Source: Bradyrhizobium sp. AUGA SZCCT0176 (GTDB lineage Bacteria > Pseudomonadota > Alphaproteobacteria > Rhizobiales > Xanthobacteraceae). From it: a stretch of DNA of 64,000 nucleotides. The stretch covers positions 1 to 64,000 of the forward strand of contig NZ_JAFCMB010000008.1 of NCBI RefSeq assembly GCF_018130145.1. Reading direction: 5' to 3'. A model generated the notes under the pieces. The model did not search any database and was not told where the DNA came from. It saw only the letters and a list, made by a program, of their open reading frames with translations. The stretch's first letter is position 1; each line of letters opens with the position of its first letter. Shown here piece by piece: positions 7,690 to 15,350 of this stretch. A program made the position numbers and the translations under genes.

Positions 7690-8292
7690 TTGCCTTCAGA
7701 CATAATCAGCTGGTTTCAGGGCCTTGGCAGTCTCACACCGGGCTCGGTGATGGCCGTTTGCCTCGTATTTGTATTGATGGCCTTTGTCGTGTTTCCGCGC
7801 ACGCCGCTCATTTGCGCTGCCGGCGCAGCTTTTGGCTGGAAGGTCGCTGTGATCATCTTAGTTAGCGGAACAATCGGCAGCATCCTTGCTTTCTTGACCT
7901 CCCGCTACGTCGCGTCAAATTGGATTCGCAAAAAGCTTGAGCGGAAGCCGACTTTCGACCTTGTTGCACGCGCCGTAGACGAGGAAGGCTGGCGCATAAT
8001 CGCCCTGATGCGCATGGGAATGCCCCTTCCTGGAGCTATCCAAAACTACCTGTTTGGCCTGACAAAAATTGACGTCGTGACGTACTCAATATCAACTTTC
8101 ATTTTCACCGCGCCGCAAGTGTTCTTATATTCCTTTCTAGGCGCGACCGGCCGAGCTTCGCTTCTGAACGACGGCTCGTCGGGGTTACATCTCATTGTTT
8201 CGCTGAGCGCGATCGTGCTGATCATGTCAATTATTGCCCTAATCGCATGGCGGGTAAGAGTCTTGCTGATGCGGCGAGCGCCGTTGGCTTAG
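7690..8292 (+). CDS. TVP38/TMEM64 (DedA-like, SNARE-associated) membrane protein
   Basis: About 200 residues in the longest frame, which begins with TTG; the first internal ATG is at 7750. Hydrophobic segments lie at ~20-38, ~45-68, ~125-150 and ~165-190. The signature MRMGMPLPGAIQNYLFGLTK corresponds to the re-entrant R-x-x-P-x-x-P-x-x-x-x-N-Y-x-x-G motif of TVP38/DedA-family proteins, proposed to flip or transport polyprenyl phosphates or phospholipids. It sits inside the tRNA-Cys element remnant and is AT-richer than its neighbours, so it is probably acquired cargo. The start codon is uncertain. Confidence 0.75.
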   Translation: MPSDIISWFQGLGSLTPGSVMAVCLVFVLMAFVVFPRTPLICAAGAAFGWKVAVIILVSGTIGSILAFLTSRYVASNWIRKKLERKPTFDLVARAVDEEGWRIIALMRMGMPLPGAIQNYLFGLTKIDVVTYSISTFIFTAPQVFLYSFLGATGRASLLNDGSSGLHLIVSLSAIVLIMSIIALIAWRVRVLLMRRAPLA

Positions 8293-8361
8293 ACCCGCCT
8301 GCGCACGTTGGGCACCCAGGCGGGAAGTCTTTCAGATGCCGGCGCTGGCGGCCTGAACGTT

Positions 8362-8707
8362 GCCGGCATAGGCCTATCCGACGACGATCTTGTAATTGCC
8401 CATGCGGACGGCTCGATCGTCCAGCCGATTTATGTTTCGCAGCAATGGGCGCGGCTGATCGCCAAGACATCGCTGGCGCGGCTCCGGTTCCACGACCTCC
8501 GACACGCCCATGCGACTCACCTGCTCGCCAATGGCGTCCACCCCAAAGTAGCCAGCGAGCGCTTGGGGCACTCCAAGGTCGGGATCACCCTGGACCCTCG
8601 ATAGCCACGTTATTCCGGGGATGCAGGAAGATGCGGTTGCGACTGTCGACGCCGCGCTAAAAACGGCCCTCAGGAACCGTGCCGAAACGAATGTAGCAAT
8701 CCGGTAG
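8362..8707 (+). pseudogene. tyrosine-recombinase (phage-type integrase) C-terminal relic
   Basis: The readable part covers the catalytic domain: DDLVIAHADGS, then RFHDLRHAHATHLLANG (HxLR box) and ERLGHSKVGITLD (LGH box). The frame then hits a stop. Removing one C from CCC at 8595-8597 restores D-L-D-S-H-V-I-P-G-M-Q-E-D-A and a natural end at 8705-8707. In relatives that stretch reads LDLYSHVxPGMQ, so the catalytic Tyr is replaced by Asp as well. The N-terminal and core-binding regions are missing. This was probably the integrase that used the adjacent tRNA-Cys site. Confidence 0.85.
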
Positions 8708-8767
8708 CAGGTCGGATCGGAGGGACAAGGGATCAATAAAATTGCGCTGAAAAATCAAATGGTTGGA

Positions 8768-8841
8768 TGGAGGCCACGACCAGAATTGAACTGGTGTACA
8801 CGGTTTTGCAGACCGTTGCGTAACCACTCCGCCACGTGGCC
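8768..8841 (-). tRNA. tRNA-Cys (GCA)
   Basis: The minus strand folds as a cloverleaf: acceptor GGCCACG / CGTGGCC (7 bp), D-arm with GGCGGAGTGGTTACGC, anticodon loop CTGCAAA giving GCA (Cys), T-arm CCAGTTCAATTCTGG, and an encoded CCA end. 74 nt including CCA. Its 3' half served as attachment site for the element at 7532-8763. Confidence 0.95.
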
Positions 8842-8965
8842 CCATCGGGGCGGATCAATACAGCCCGCCAATGGGTTAGGCAACCTTCCTCGTTTCCCCA
8901 TCGACAAAGTTCTGAAACTCCAAATCCGTGGATTTCTGAAACCCGCGATCCGCCCCGCCGTGCGA

Positions 8966-10798
8966 TCAGTCGAGCTCGAACGCGTTCTTGTAGTCGAGCT
9001 TCAGCGACGTCGGCTGGTCTTCCTTGAGCAGAAAGCAATTGCCGACCACCAGCACTTCGATATCGCTGCCCATGAAGCAGCGGAAGGCGTCTTCCGGCGT
9101 GCACACGATCGGCTCGCCGCGGACATTGAAGCTGGTGTTGACCAGCACCGGGCACCCGGTTTCGGCCTTGAAGGCCGTCAGCAGCGCATGAAAGCGCGCA
9201 TTGGTGTCGGCATGCACGGTCTGTATCCGCGCCGAATAATCCACATGGGTCACGGCCGGGATGTCCGAGCGTGGGATATTGAGCCGTTCGATACCGAACA
9301 GCTTTTCATCACCGGGATTGGCGGGCCGACGGTGCTTCTTCAGCACATCGGCGACGATCTGCATGTACGGACTGTCGCCGTCGAGTTCGAACCATTCGGC
9401 GACATCCTCGCGCAGCACGGCCGGTGCGAAGGGACGAAAACTTTCGCGGAACTTGACCCGCAGGTTGAGCGAGCTTTGCATCCTCGGTGAGCGGGGATCG
9501 CCGAGGATCGACCGCGCCCCAAGCGCGCGCGGGCCGAATTCCATCCGTCCCTGGAACCAGCCGACTGCTTTCTCCGCAACCAGCGCTTTGACGGTGCTTT
9601 CGATCAGCGCGTCATCGGTGAGCGCAGTGAACACCGCCCCCGCCTGCGCCAGGCGCTGCTCGATCTCGGCTTGCGCAAATGACGGCCCGAGATAGCCGCC
9701 CGCCATGGCATCGCCGGCGGGCGCCGCCCGCGCCTTGCCGGCAAACTGATAATACGCCGCCAACGCCGCGCCGACCGCGCCTCCGGCGTCGCCCGCGGCA
9801 GGCTGCACCCATATGTTCTTGAAGGTGCGCTCACGCAGGATTTTTCCGTTGGCGACGCAGTTCAGCGCCACGCCGCCGGCCAGACACAGATTCTCCGATT
9901 GCCCCTCGCGGGCCAGACTGCGGGTCAGCCGCAGCACGATCTCTTCCGTCACCTGCTGCACCGAAGCGGCCAGATCCATGTGGCGCTGGTCCAGGCGCTC
10001 GGACGGCTTGCGCGGTTTGCCGCCGAACAGCTTGTCGAACCGACCGTTGGTCATGGTCAGGCCGGTGCAATAATCAAAATATTGCAGATCGAGCCGGAAG
10101 CTGCCGTCGTCCTTGAGGTCGACGAGGTGGTCGAGGATCAGTTTTGTATATTTCGGCTCGCCGTAGGGCGCGAGGCCCATCACCTTGTACTCGCCGGAAT
10201 TGACCCGAAAGCCGGTGTAATAGGTGAAGGCCGAATAAAGCAGCCCCACCGAGTGCGGGAAATTGATCTCGCGCGTCAGGTCAAGCGCATTGTCCCGGCC
10301 GTAGCCGGCCGACGTCGTCGTCCATTCGCCGACGCCGTCCAGCGTCAGGATCGCGGACTCAGCAAACGGCGAGGCAAAGAACGCCGAGGCCGCGTGGCTC
10401 TGGTGATGATCGGCGAACAGCAGTTTCACTTCCCAATCGACGCTGCCGTCGATCTCCAGGAGATGGTCGCGGAGCAGGCGTTTCTGGAACAGCTTCTCCT
10501 TTAGCCAGACCGGTATGGCCTTCCGGAACGACTGAAAGCCGCGCGGTGCGAATGCAAGGTAGGTCTCGAGCAGGCGTTCGAATTTGAGGAACGGTTTTTC
10601 GTAGAACACGACGTGATCGAGTTCGCTTGCGCTGATGCCCGCCGCCGACAGGCAATAACGGATCGCGGCGGCCGGAAAATTCGGATCGTGCTTCCTGCGC
10701 GTGAAACGCTCTTCCTGCGCGGCGGCGGCGATCTTGCCGTCCACCAGCAAGGCTGCGGCGCTGTCGTGGTAGAATGCGGAGATGCCGAGGATCCGCAC
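8966..10798 (-). CDS. carbamoyltransferase (NodU/CmcH/TobZ family)
   Basis: About 610 residues. It begins RILGISAFYHDSAAALLVDG, the ASKHA-type N-terminus of O-carbamoyltransferases, with FADHHQSHAASAFF carrying the conserved His pairs, GVGEWTTTS phosphate-binding and LCLAGGVALNCVANG. The C-terminal YrdC-like part contains WFQGRMEFGPRALGARSILGDPR and PVLVNTSFNVRGEPIV. These enzymes make carbamoyl-adenylate from carbamoyl phosphate and ATP and transfer the carbamoyl group to a hydroxyl. I chose the GTG at 10798 (MRILG...); a TTG at 10810, overlapping the preceding stop, is an alternative. Downstream of SxtJ in one transcription unit. The acceptor is unknown; no nod genes are nearby, so a cell-surface or secondary-metabolite substrate is more likely than a Nod factor. 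Confidence 0.9.
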   Translation of the reverse strand: MRILGISAFYHDSAAALLVDGKIAAAAQEERFTRRKHDPNFPAAAIRYCLSAAGISASELDHVVFYEKPFLKFERLLETYLAFAPRGFQSFRKAIPVWLKEKLFQKRLLRDHLLEIDGSVDWEVKLLFADHHQSHAASAFFASPFAESAILTLDGVGEWTTTSAGYGRDNALDLTREINFPHSVGLLYSAFTYYTGFRVNSGEYKVMGLAPYGEPKYTKLILDHLVDLKDDGSFRLDLQYFDYCTGLTMTNGRFDKLFGGKPRKPSERLDQRHMDLAASVQQVTEEIVLRLTRSLAREGQSENLCLAGGVALNCVANGKILRERTFKNIWVQPAAGDAGGAVGAALAAYYQFAGKARAAPAGDAMAGGYLGPSFAQAEIEQRLAQAGAVFTALTDDALIESTVKALVAEKAVGWFQGRMEFGPRALGARSILGDPRSPRMQSSLNLRVKFRESFRPFAPAVLREDVAEWFELDGDSPYMQIVADVLKKHRRPANPGDEKLFGIERLNIPRSDIPAVTHVDYSARIQTVHADTNARFHALLTAFKAETGCPVLVNTSFNVRGEPIVCTPEDAFRCFMGSDIEVLVVGNCFLLKEDQPTSLKLDYKNAFELD

Positions 10799-10806
10799 GT
10801 CGCCAC

Positions 10807-10935
10807 TCAAAACAGGGTACAGACGAACGACGTCAGCGCTGAGCCGTTGTTCACGGCCGGCAATCCTTCCATACGGGCATCACGCGAACCAAAAAGCGAT
10901 CCCGGAGAGGCAAATGGCTCGTGCAGGCACGACAT
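10807..10935 (-). pseudogene. possible degenerate DUF5989 small membrane protein
   Basis: A 42-codon frame (ATG at 10933-10935) between sxtJ and the carbamoyltransferase gene, where related clusters usually carry a ~50-residue DUF5989 (SxtK-like) protein. Its end, NNGSALTSFVCTLF, resembles the usual TQGSAVAPFIYTLF. The middle is not hydrophobic in this frame, but another frame reads LRDRFLVRVMPVW, similar to the usual LRxRKKFWLLPI stretch. Two compensating frameshifts would explain this. The stop overlaps the TTG alternative start of the next gene. Either a relic or a diverged small protein. Confidence 0.35.
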
Positions 10936-10945
10936 CAGGCGGACC

Positions 10946-11365
10946 TTAGAACTGCTGCCGCATGGATTGCGATGGTGGTCTCGGATCGGAGCGCGGCAGC
11001 CAATAGGTCGACGATGAACGATCCCTGGCGAGATTGAGGAAATCCTTGCCGAACAGGCGCATGGCCAGCCCAATCGGCAGGATCGTGCCAAAGAAAAGCA
11101 AGGCCATGATGACGGGGTTGACCACGCGATACATCAGAAGCCCGAGCTTCAGCCATGCCCGGTTGGCGGGGTTCAGGGTCTGCGGGCGCCACAGGGTCAG
11201 GCCTGCGAGCACCGCGGCGGCGCCCAGCCAGAACGGCGCATGAGACGAACCCTGGTAGAGACCGTAACCGCCGATCAGCGAAAAAAACGCGGCCATCGTC
11301 AACCCGAAATTGCGGTCGCTTGGCCCGACGACAACCTCGTCATGTTGCGACTCAAGCGATTGCAT
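10946..11365 (-). CDS. SxtJ-family membrane protein
   Basis: 139 residues. Two or three hydrophobic segments (~22-40, ~44-60, ~82-105) and the motif GPSDRNFGLTMAAFF near the start, with LMYRVVNPVIMALLFFG in the second half, match the SxtJ family named from saxitoxin gene clusters. Found widely beside NodU-type carbamoyltransferases and DUF5989 proteins; the molecular role is not established. A membrane scaffold for the carbamoyltransferase is a reasonable inference. First gene of the unit that runs into the carbamoyltransferase. Confidence 0.75.
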   Translation of the reverse strand: MQSLESQHDEVVVGPSDRNFGLTMAAFFSLIGGYGLYQGSSHAPFWLGAAAVLAGLTLWRPQTLNPANRAWLKLGLLMYRVVNPVIMALLFFGTILPIGLAMRLFGKDFLNLARDRSSSTYWLPRSDPRPPSQSMRQQF

Positions 11366-11432
11366 CGGTACTTTCTGCTGATGTTTTCGGCTTTGACGAC
11401 AGACAACCCGTCGCTCGCAACCTTCGCTAGCA

Positions 11433-12179
11433 TTATTTGGCGCGGGCTTTAACCCCCTTGCGGCGGCGATAATCGCGCTTCTTCGGCTTGGGTGCGAGTT
11501 CCGGCATGGTGGTCTGAACCTCGCGATAACGCGTCAACAGCCGCTCGAAACTGCCGTTGAGCGTTTCGGCGATATCGGGCCGCTTCTCCAACCCCGCCAG
11601 CAGCATCGCCGCGGCCTCGATCGTGGAGAGCCCGTCGGCACGCGGCTCCTTGCGGAGCTTTCCATAGCGCGAGGCGCGCTTGGGCCCAAGAATCACCCGT
11701 TGGCATTTCAGCATCCACGCATTGCGCCACCACAGCGCCTTGGCCTGGCTCCAGGTGCCGTCGAGCAGCACGATGCCCTCGATATCGCTGAGGATAGCGC
11801 GCTGATGCGGTTCGATCTCGCCCTTGCGGTTGATCGCGACGATTTCGTTCTCGGTCTCGAGCTCGCTGACCTTGGCGGAACCAAGATACAGCACCGCCCA
11901 GCGCGAGGGATCGTCCACCGGCCGCCCCAGCGCCTTGGAGAGGCTCGGCCAGGACAATCCGATCTTGAGCACGGCGTCGCCAAAATGGAGCGCCGTCAGG
12001 CGCGCCGTACCCAGCGTCCGGTCCTGCTCCTGCGGATGCTGCAGGATCAGGAGCGAAACCTTGTTCTCGATCGGCGTGATGCTGTCACAGATGCACAACG
12101 GCAGCGGTTTGCCGCAATCGGCGCACTCCGGCACTTCTTCTGCGTCAGGTGTGGCTTTGGCTTCGGATTGTTTTGACAT
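11433..12179 (-). CDS. DTW-domain tRNA-uridine aminocarboxypropyltransferase
   Basis: 248 residues from the ATG at 12179; a longer frame to 12206 is possible. An N-terminal zinc-like knuckle CADCGKPLPLCICD (four Cys) is followed by the DTW signature in IVLLDGTWSQAKALWWRN and by a basic C-terminal tail (KPKKRDYRRRKG). DTW proteins such as TapT transfer the 3-amino-3-carboxypropyl group of S-adenosylmethionine to uridine 47 of tRNA (acp3U). It lies just downstream of the RND operon, 57 bp after the MdtC-like stop, and may be read from it; functional linkage is unlikely. Confidence 0.85.
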   Translation of the reverse strand: MSKQSEAKATPDAEEVPECADCGKPLPLCICDSITPIENKVSLLILQHPQEQDRTLGTARLTALHFGDAVLKIGLSWPSLSKALGRPVDDPSRWAVLYLGSAKVSELETENEIVAINRKGEIEPHQRAILSDIEGIVLLDGTWSQAKALWWRNAWMLKCQRVILGPKRASRYGKLRKEPRADGLSTIEAAAMLLAGLEKRPDIAETLNGSFERLLTRYREVQTTMPELAPKPKKRDYRRRKGVKARAK

Positions 12180-12236
12180 CCGCCCGCTATACGCTGCGCC
12201 GCCCACCCCATCAACAATTCAGGGCCGATCCGGCGA

Positions 12237-15200
12237 TTATTCCGCCGGCGCCTGGATTGCGGCCGGTTCGGACCACCGCCGCCGCAACCTGTCGATCAGA
12301 AGGTAGATCACGGGTGTCGTGTACAAAGTGAGGATCTGGGACACGAACAATCCCCCGATGATGGTAATTCCGAGCGGCCGGCGCAGCTCGGTGCCCGGGC
12401 CGGTCGCGATGACAAGGGGAATGCCCGCGAACAGCGCCGCCAGCGTCGTCATCAGGATCGGCCGGAACCGGGCGGTGCAGGCCTCGAAGATCGCGTCCGC
12501 CGACGACAGGCCACGGTGACGCTCGGCGTCGAGCGCGAAATCCACCATCATGATGCCGTTCTTCTTGACGATCCCGATCAGCAGAATGATGCCGACAAAG
12601 GCGATCACGGTCAGCGGCGTGTTGGTCACCTGCAGTGCGAGCAGCGCGCCGAGCCCCGCCGAAGGCAGCGTCGAGATGATGGTCAGGGGATGCGCCAGGC
12701 TCTCATAGAGCACGCCGAGCACGATATACATCGCCACCAGCGCGCCGAGGATCAGCAGCGGCTGCCGGCCGCTGGTCTTGTTGAAGTCGCCGGCATTGCC
12801 GTCGAAACTGCCGCGGATGCCCTCCGGCATATGCAGCTCGTCGACCGCGCGCTGGATGTTGGTGGTCGCGACCTCGAGCGGCACGTTGGGCAGCAGGTTG
12901 AACGACACCGTCGTCGAGGGGAACGACTGCGAGTGATAGACCGCCAGCGGCGACAGGCCGCGCTGATAGCGCACGACGGCCGATAGCGGCACCTGCGCGT
13001 CGTTGGCGCCGGCGACGAAGATGCGTTCGAGGTTCGACGGATCGGCCTGGAACTTCGGGTCGATCTCCAGCACCACCATGTACTGGTTGCGCTGGGTGTA
13101 GATGATCGAAATCTGCCGTTGCGCGAACGCGTTGTTCAAGGCGTTGTCGATGTCCTGGACGCGAACACCCAAGCTCGACGCCGTCTTGCGGTCGATCACC
13201 AATGACAATTGCAACCCGCCGGGATCGCGGTCAGAGGACACGTCGGTAATGCCCTCGACGGTCTCCATGCGCTTGCCGACGATGGGGGCCCATTTCTGCA
13301 GCAGATCGAGGTCGGTGCTCGACAGCGTGTACTGATAGTCGGAATCGCTCTGCCGTCCGCCGGTCCTTATATCCTGGGCGGCAAACATGAACAGGCGGAT
13401 GCCCGCGACGCGGTAGAGCGCCCGGCGCAGGCGATCGATCACATCGGAAGTCGACTGCCCCGCCCGCTCCTCCGGTGGCTTCAGGCTGATGAACATGGTG
13501 CCGCGGTTGGAGCCGCCGCCACCGGGACCGCCGCCGCTGCCAAGCGAGGAGCCGATACCGGCGACCGCAGGGTCGGCCATGACGATATCGGCCAATTGCT
13601 GTTGCAGGCCGAGCATCGCCTGAAACGAGATGTCGGGGGAAGCACGGGTCGATCCGATGATGAAGCCGCTGTCATCGGTCGGGAAATAGCCCTTCGGCGT
13701 CTTGATGTAGAGCGTCACCGTCAATGCGATGGTGGCAAAGAACACGACCAGGGTAAGATACGGAAACTCCAGCACCCGCCGCAGCGTCCAGGTGTAGAAC
13801 GACACGGTGCGCGACAGCGTGCCCTCGACCAGCCGGTCGAACCAGGTGGCACGATCGGAAGTCGCCTCCTTGATGAAATGCGCGCAGATCATCGGGGTGA
13901 CCGTGAGCGAGACCACGGTCGACACCACGATGGCAAAGGTCAGCGTCAACGAGAATTCGCGCAGCAGCCGCCCGACGATCCCGTCCATGAAGATCAGCGG
14001 CGTAAAGGCCGCGATCAGCGACAGGCTGATCGACAGCACGGTAAAGCCGATCTGCTTGGCGCCTTCCAGTGCCGCGGCGAGCGGCGCCATGCCCTGCTCG
14101 AGATTGCGGTACATGTTCTCGATCATCACGATGGCGTCGTCGACCACGAAGCCGACCGAAATCGCGAGCGCCATCAGCGACAGATTGTCGATCGAGAAAC
14201 CGGCAAGCCACATCCCGGCGCAGGTGCCGGCCAGCGCCAGCGGCACCGAGACGCCGGCGGCAATCGTCGGCGTCAGCCGCCGCAGGAAGGCGAACACCAC
14301 CACCATGACCAGGAACGCAGTCGCCAGCAGCGTAAACTGCATGTCGAGCACGCTGGCGCGGATGGTGCCGGTGCGGTCGACCAGCGTCGAAATCTCCACA
14401 CCGCCGGGCAGCCATTGCTGCAATTCCGGCAGCAGCGCCCTCACCCGGTCGACGGTATCGATGACGTTGGCGTCGCCCTGCTTGGTGATCTGGATCAGCA
14501 CCGCCGGCTGCTTGTTGAACCAGGCGATCGAGCGGCTGTTGCGGACGGAGTCTTCCACCTCGGCCACGTCGGAGAGGCGGACGAAATTGCCCCCCGAGCT
14601 CTTGATGATGATGTCGCGGAATTCGGCCGCCGTGCGCATCTGCTTGTTGGTCGAGATCGTCTCGCTCTGGCGGCCGCCGTTGAAGATCCCGACCGGGCCG
14701 AGTGGGTTGGAATTGACGATCGCCAGCCGCACGTCGTCGGTGGCGATGCCCGCATTGGACAGCGCGACCGGGTTGAGCGCGATCCGTACCGCGGGCTGAT
14801 CCGCGCCGCTGACGGTGACTTCGCCCACTCCCGGCACCTGCGAGATGCGCTGCGCGATCACGGTATCGGCGACGTCGTACATCGCGCTCGTCGTCAGCGT
14901 CTTCGAGGTCAGCGCCAGCACGAACACGGGCGCCGCCGACGGGTTGGCCTTGCGGAACCGCGGCAGTGACGGCAGGTCGCTCGGCAGATCCGCCAGCGAG
15001 GCGTTGATCGCCGCCTGCACGTCGCGCGCGGCGCGGTCGATGTTGCGGCCGATCGCGAACTGCAACTGGATGCTGGTGGTGCCGAGCGAACTGGTCGAGG
15101 TGATCTGGTCGATGCCCGAGATTTGCCCGAGCCGCCGCTCCAATGGGGCCGCAACCGTCGACGCCATGATCGAGGGGTCGGCGCCCGGCCGCGTGGCGGA

Positions 15201-15350
15201 AACCCGGATCGACGGAAAATCGACGTTGGGGACCGCCGACACCGGCAGAAACACATAGGCGACGACCCCGACCAGAAAGAGCCCGATCGCCAGCAGCGTG
15301 GTGCCTACCGGCCTGCGGATGAAGGGCTCCGAGATCGAGATCGATGCCAT
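12237..15350 (-). CDS. mdtC: RND multidrug efflux permease, MdtC-like
   Basis: 1037 residues, full length for an HAE1-type RND pump. The start MASISISEPFIRRPVGTTLL is typical. Twelve TM segments are expected; TM4 carries the proton-relay pair in VGFVVDDAIVMIENMYRN. The large periplasmic loops contain ARDVQAAINASLADLP and the second-half FDGNAGDFN segment. Its ATG overlaps the stop of the MdtB-like gene by one base (TAATG, 15348-15352), implying translational coupling. In MdtABC systems two different permeases form a B2C heterotrimer; the two distinct tandem permeases here fit that. Likely substrates are detergents, bile-salt-like compounds or plant antimicrobials (inference from family). Confidence 0.92.
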   Translation of the reverse strand: MASISISEPFIRRPVGTTLLAIGLFLVGVVAYVFLPVSAVPNVDFPSIRVSATRPGADPSIMASTVAAPLERRLGQISGIDQITSTSSLGTTSIQLQFAIGRNIDRAARDVQAAINASLADLPSDLPSLPRFRKANPSAAPVFVLALTSKTLTTSAMYDVADTVIAQRISQVPGVGEVTVSGADQPAVRIALNPVALSNAGIATDDVRLAIVNSNPLGPVGIFNGGRQSETISTNKQMRTAAEFRDIIIKSSGGNFVRLSDVAEVEDSVRNSRSIAWFNKQPAVLIQITKQGDANVIDTVDRVRALLPELQQWLPGGVEISTLVDRTGTIRASVLDMQFTLLATAFLVMVVVFAFLRRLTPTIAAGVSVPLALAGTCAGMWLAGFSIDNLSLMALAISVGFVVDDAIVMIENMYRNLEQGMAPLAAALEGAKQIGFTVLSISLSLIAAFTPLIFMDGIVGRLLREFSLTLTFAIVVSTVVSLTVTPMICAHFIKEATSDRATWFDRLVEGTLSRTVSFYTWTLRRVLEFPYLTLVVFFATIALTVTLYIKTPKGYFPTDDSGFIIGSTRASPDISFQAMLGLQQQLADIVMADPAVAGIGSSLGSGGGPGGGGSNRGTMFISLKPPEERAGQSTSDVIDRLRRALYRVAGIRLFMFAAQDIRTGGRQSDSDYQYTLSSTDLDLLQKWAPIVGKRMETVEGITDVSSDRDPGGLQLSLVIDRKTASSLGVRVQDIDNALNNAFAQRQISIIYTQRNQYMVVLEIDPKFQADPSNLERIFVAGANDAQVPLSAVVRYQRGLSPLAVYHSQSFPSTTVSFNLLPNVPLEVATTNIQRAVDELHMPEGIRGSFDGNAGDFNKTSGRQPLLILGALVAMYIVLGVLYESLAHPLTIISTLPSAGLGALLALQVTNTPLTVIAFVGIILLIGIVKKNGIMMVDFALDAERHRGLSSADAIFEACTARFRPILMTTLAALFAGIPLVIATGPGTELRRPLGITIIGGLFVSQILTLYTTPVIYLLIDRLRRRWSEPAAIQAPAE

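Larger units (their letters stand above)
7532..8807. mobile_element. decayed integrative-element remnant at tRNA-Cys
   Basis: A 44-bp direct repeat (7532-7575 = 8764-8807) bounds this 1.2-kb segment. The right copy is the 3' half of tRNA-Cys plus 4 flanking bases; the left copy is a displaced 3' half on the same strand. That is the footprint of site-specific integration into a tRNA gene. Between them lie a TVP38-type membrane gene and a tyrosine-recombinase relic. GC content of the interior is visibly lower than in neighbouring genes. The original element was presumably much larger and lost most of its content. Confidence 0.75.

Noticed and set aside
13209..14969. Long plus-strand frame (586 codons) opposite the MdtC-like gene
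   Set aside because: It is His/Arg/Asp-rich low-complexity translation antisense to a clear RND permease, a usual shadow in GC-rich DNA.
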